Source: an uncultured Subdoligranulum sp. (lineage in GTDB: Bacteria > Bacillota_A > Clostridia > Oscillospirales > Ruminococcaceae). Taken from it: DNA of 13,441 bases. A model generated the notes under the pieces. It searched no databases, was not told the DNA's origin, and saw nothing but the letters and a program-made list of their open reading frames with translations. The translations under genes and the position numbers were made by a program. This document shows, piece by piece, positions 13,390-13,441 of the stretch; position 1 is the first letter of the stretch, and each line of letters opens with the position of its first letter. The stretch covers positions 1-13,441 of the forward strand of contig NZ_CALADU010000019.1 in NCBI RefSeq assembly GCF_937890665.1, written 5' to 3'.

Positions 13390-13441
13390 CAGTCCACCAG
13401 CGCCGGGGCGCGGTTTTCGCTGCGGGGCAGGCCGTACTTGT
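13389..13441 (-). CDS. C-terminal end of an upstream gene, probably carboxynorspermidine dehydrogenase
   Basis: The last 16 full codons read KYGLPRSENRAPALVD followed by TGA, whose final base is the first base of the nspC start codon. Gene order (carboxynorspermidine dehydrogenase directly before nspC, a saccharopine dehydrogenase relative) and the tail sequence make this the likely partner that condenses aspartate semialdehyde with a diamine. With so few residues visible, the name rests mainly on context. Confidence 0.5.
   Translation of the reverse strand, partial: KYGLPRSENRAPALVD

Overview
The window is high in G+C (roughly 60 %) and reads as core chromosome of a Gram-positive gut anaerobe, probably Oscillospiraceae/Ruminococcaceae of the Faecalibacterium, Gemmiger or Subdoligranulum kind. 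This is inferred from GC-rich third positions, Firmicutes-style Shine-Dalgarno sites, lipoprotein signals followed by Ser/Ala/Glu/Thr-rich linkers, a Firmicutes-type PhoR, and a carboxynorspermidine decarboxylase. I see no mobile elements, tRNA, rRNA, CRISPR or phage genes.

Left part (1-4316, minus strand): a complete phosphate-specific transport operon in the order pstS-pstC-pstA-pstB-phoU, with phoU cut by the left edge a few codons before its end. A strong hairpin plus U-tract lies between pstS and pstC and probably sets the binding protein above the membrane components. PstS carries its two characteristic halves in reversed order, so it looks circularly permuted against the textbook PstS.

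Middle (4317-8707): a 443-base divergent regulatory region. It carries three TTTACA-like repeats at an exact 11-base period pointing toward the plus-strand genes, and two further pairs of such repeats pointing toward pstS. These look like PHO boxes. The plus-strand operon encodes a Na+/phosphate cotransporter with a PhoU-like tail, then a PhoP/PhoB-type response regulator, then a PhoR-type sensor kinase, and ends in a perfect hairpin terminator. High-affinity uptake (Pst), a second phosphate transporter and the phosphate two-component system thus form one back-to-back, probably self-regulated module.

Right part (8708-13441): two single-gene units on the plus strand follow, a siroheme/[4Fe-4S] nitrite/sulfite reductase-family protein and an iron-siderophore/cobalamin-type substrate-binding lipoprotein. 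The second has a near-consensus promoter overlapped by a perfect inverted repeat. A bidirectional terminator separates them from a minus-strand group: a small helical protein of unknown function, nspC (carboxynorspermidine decarboxylase), and the last codons of an upstream gene that overlaps nspC by one base and is probably the partner carboxynorspermidine dehydrogenase.

I did not find a convincing new multi-gene system. The most notable points are the permuted PstS, the divergent PHO-box region, and the operator-like palindrome before the orphan binding protein.
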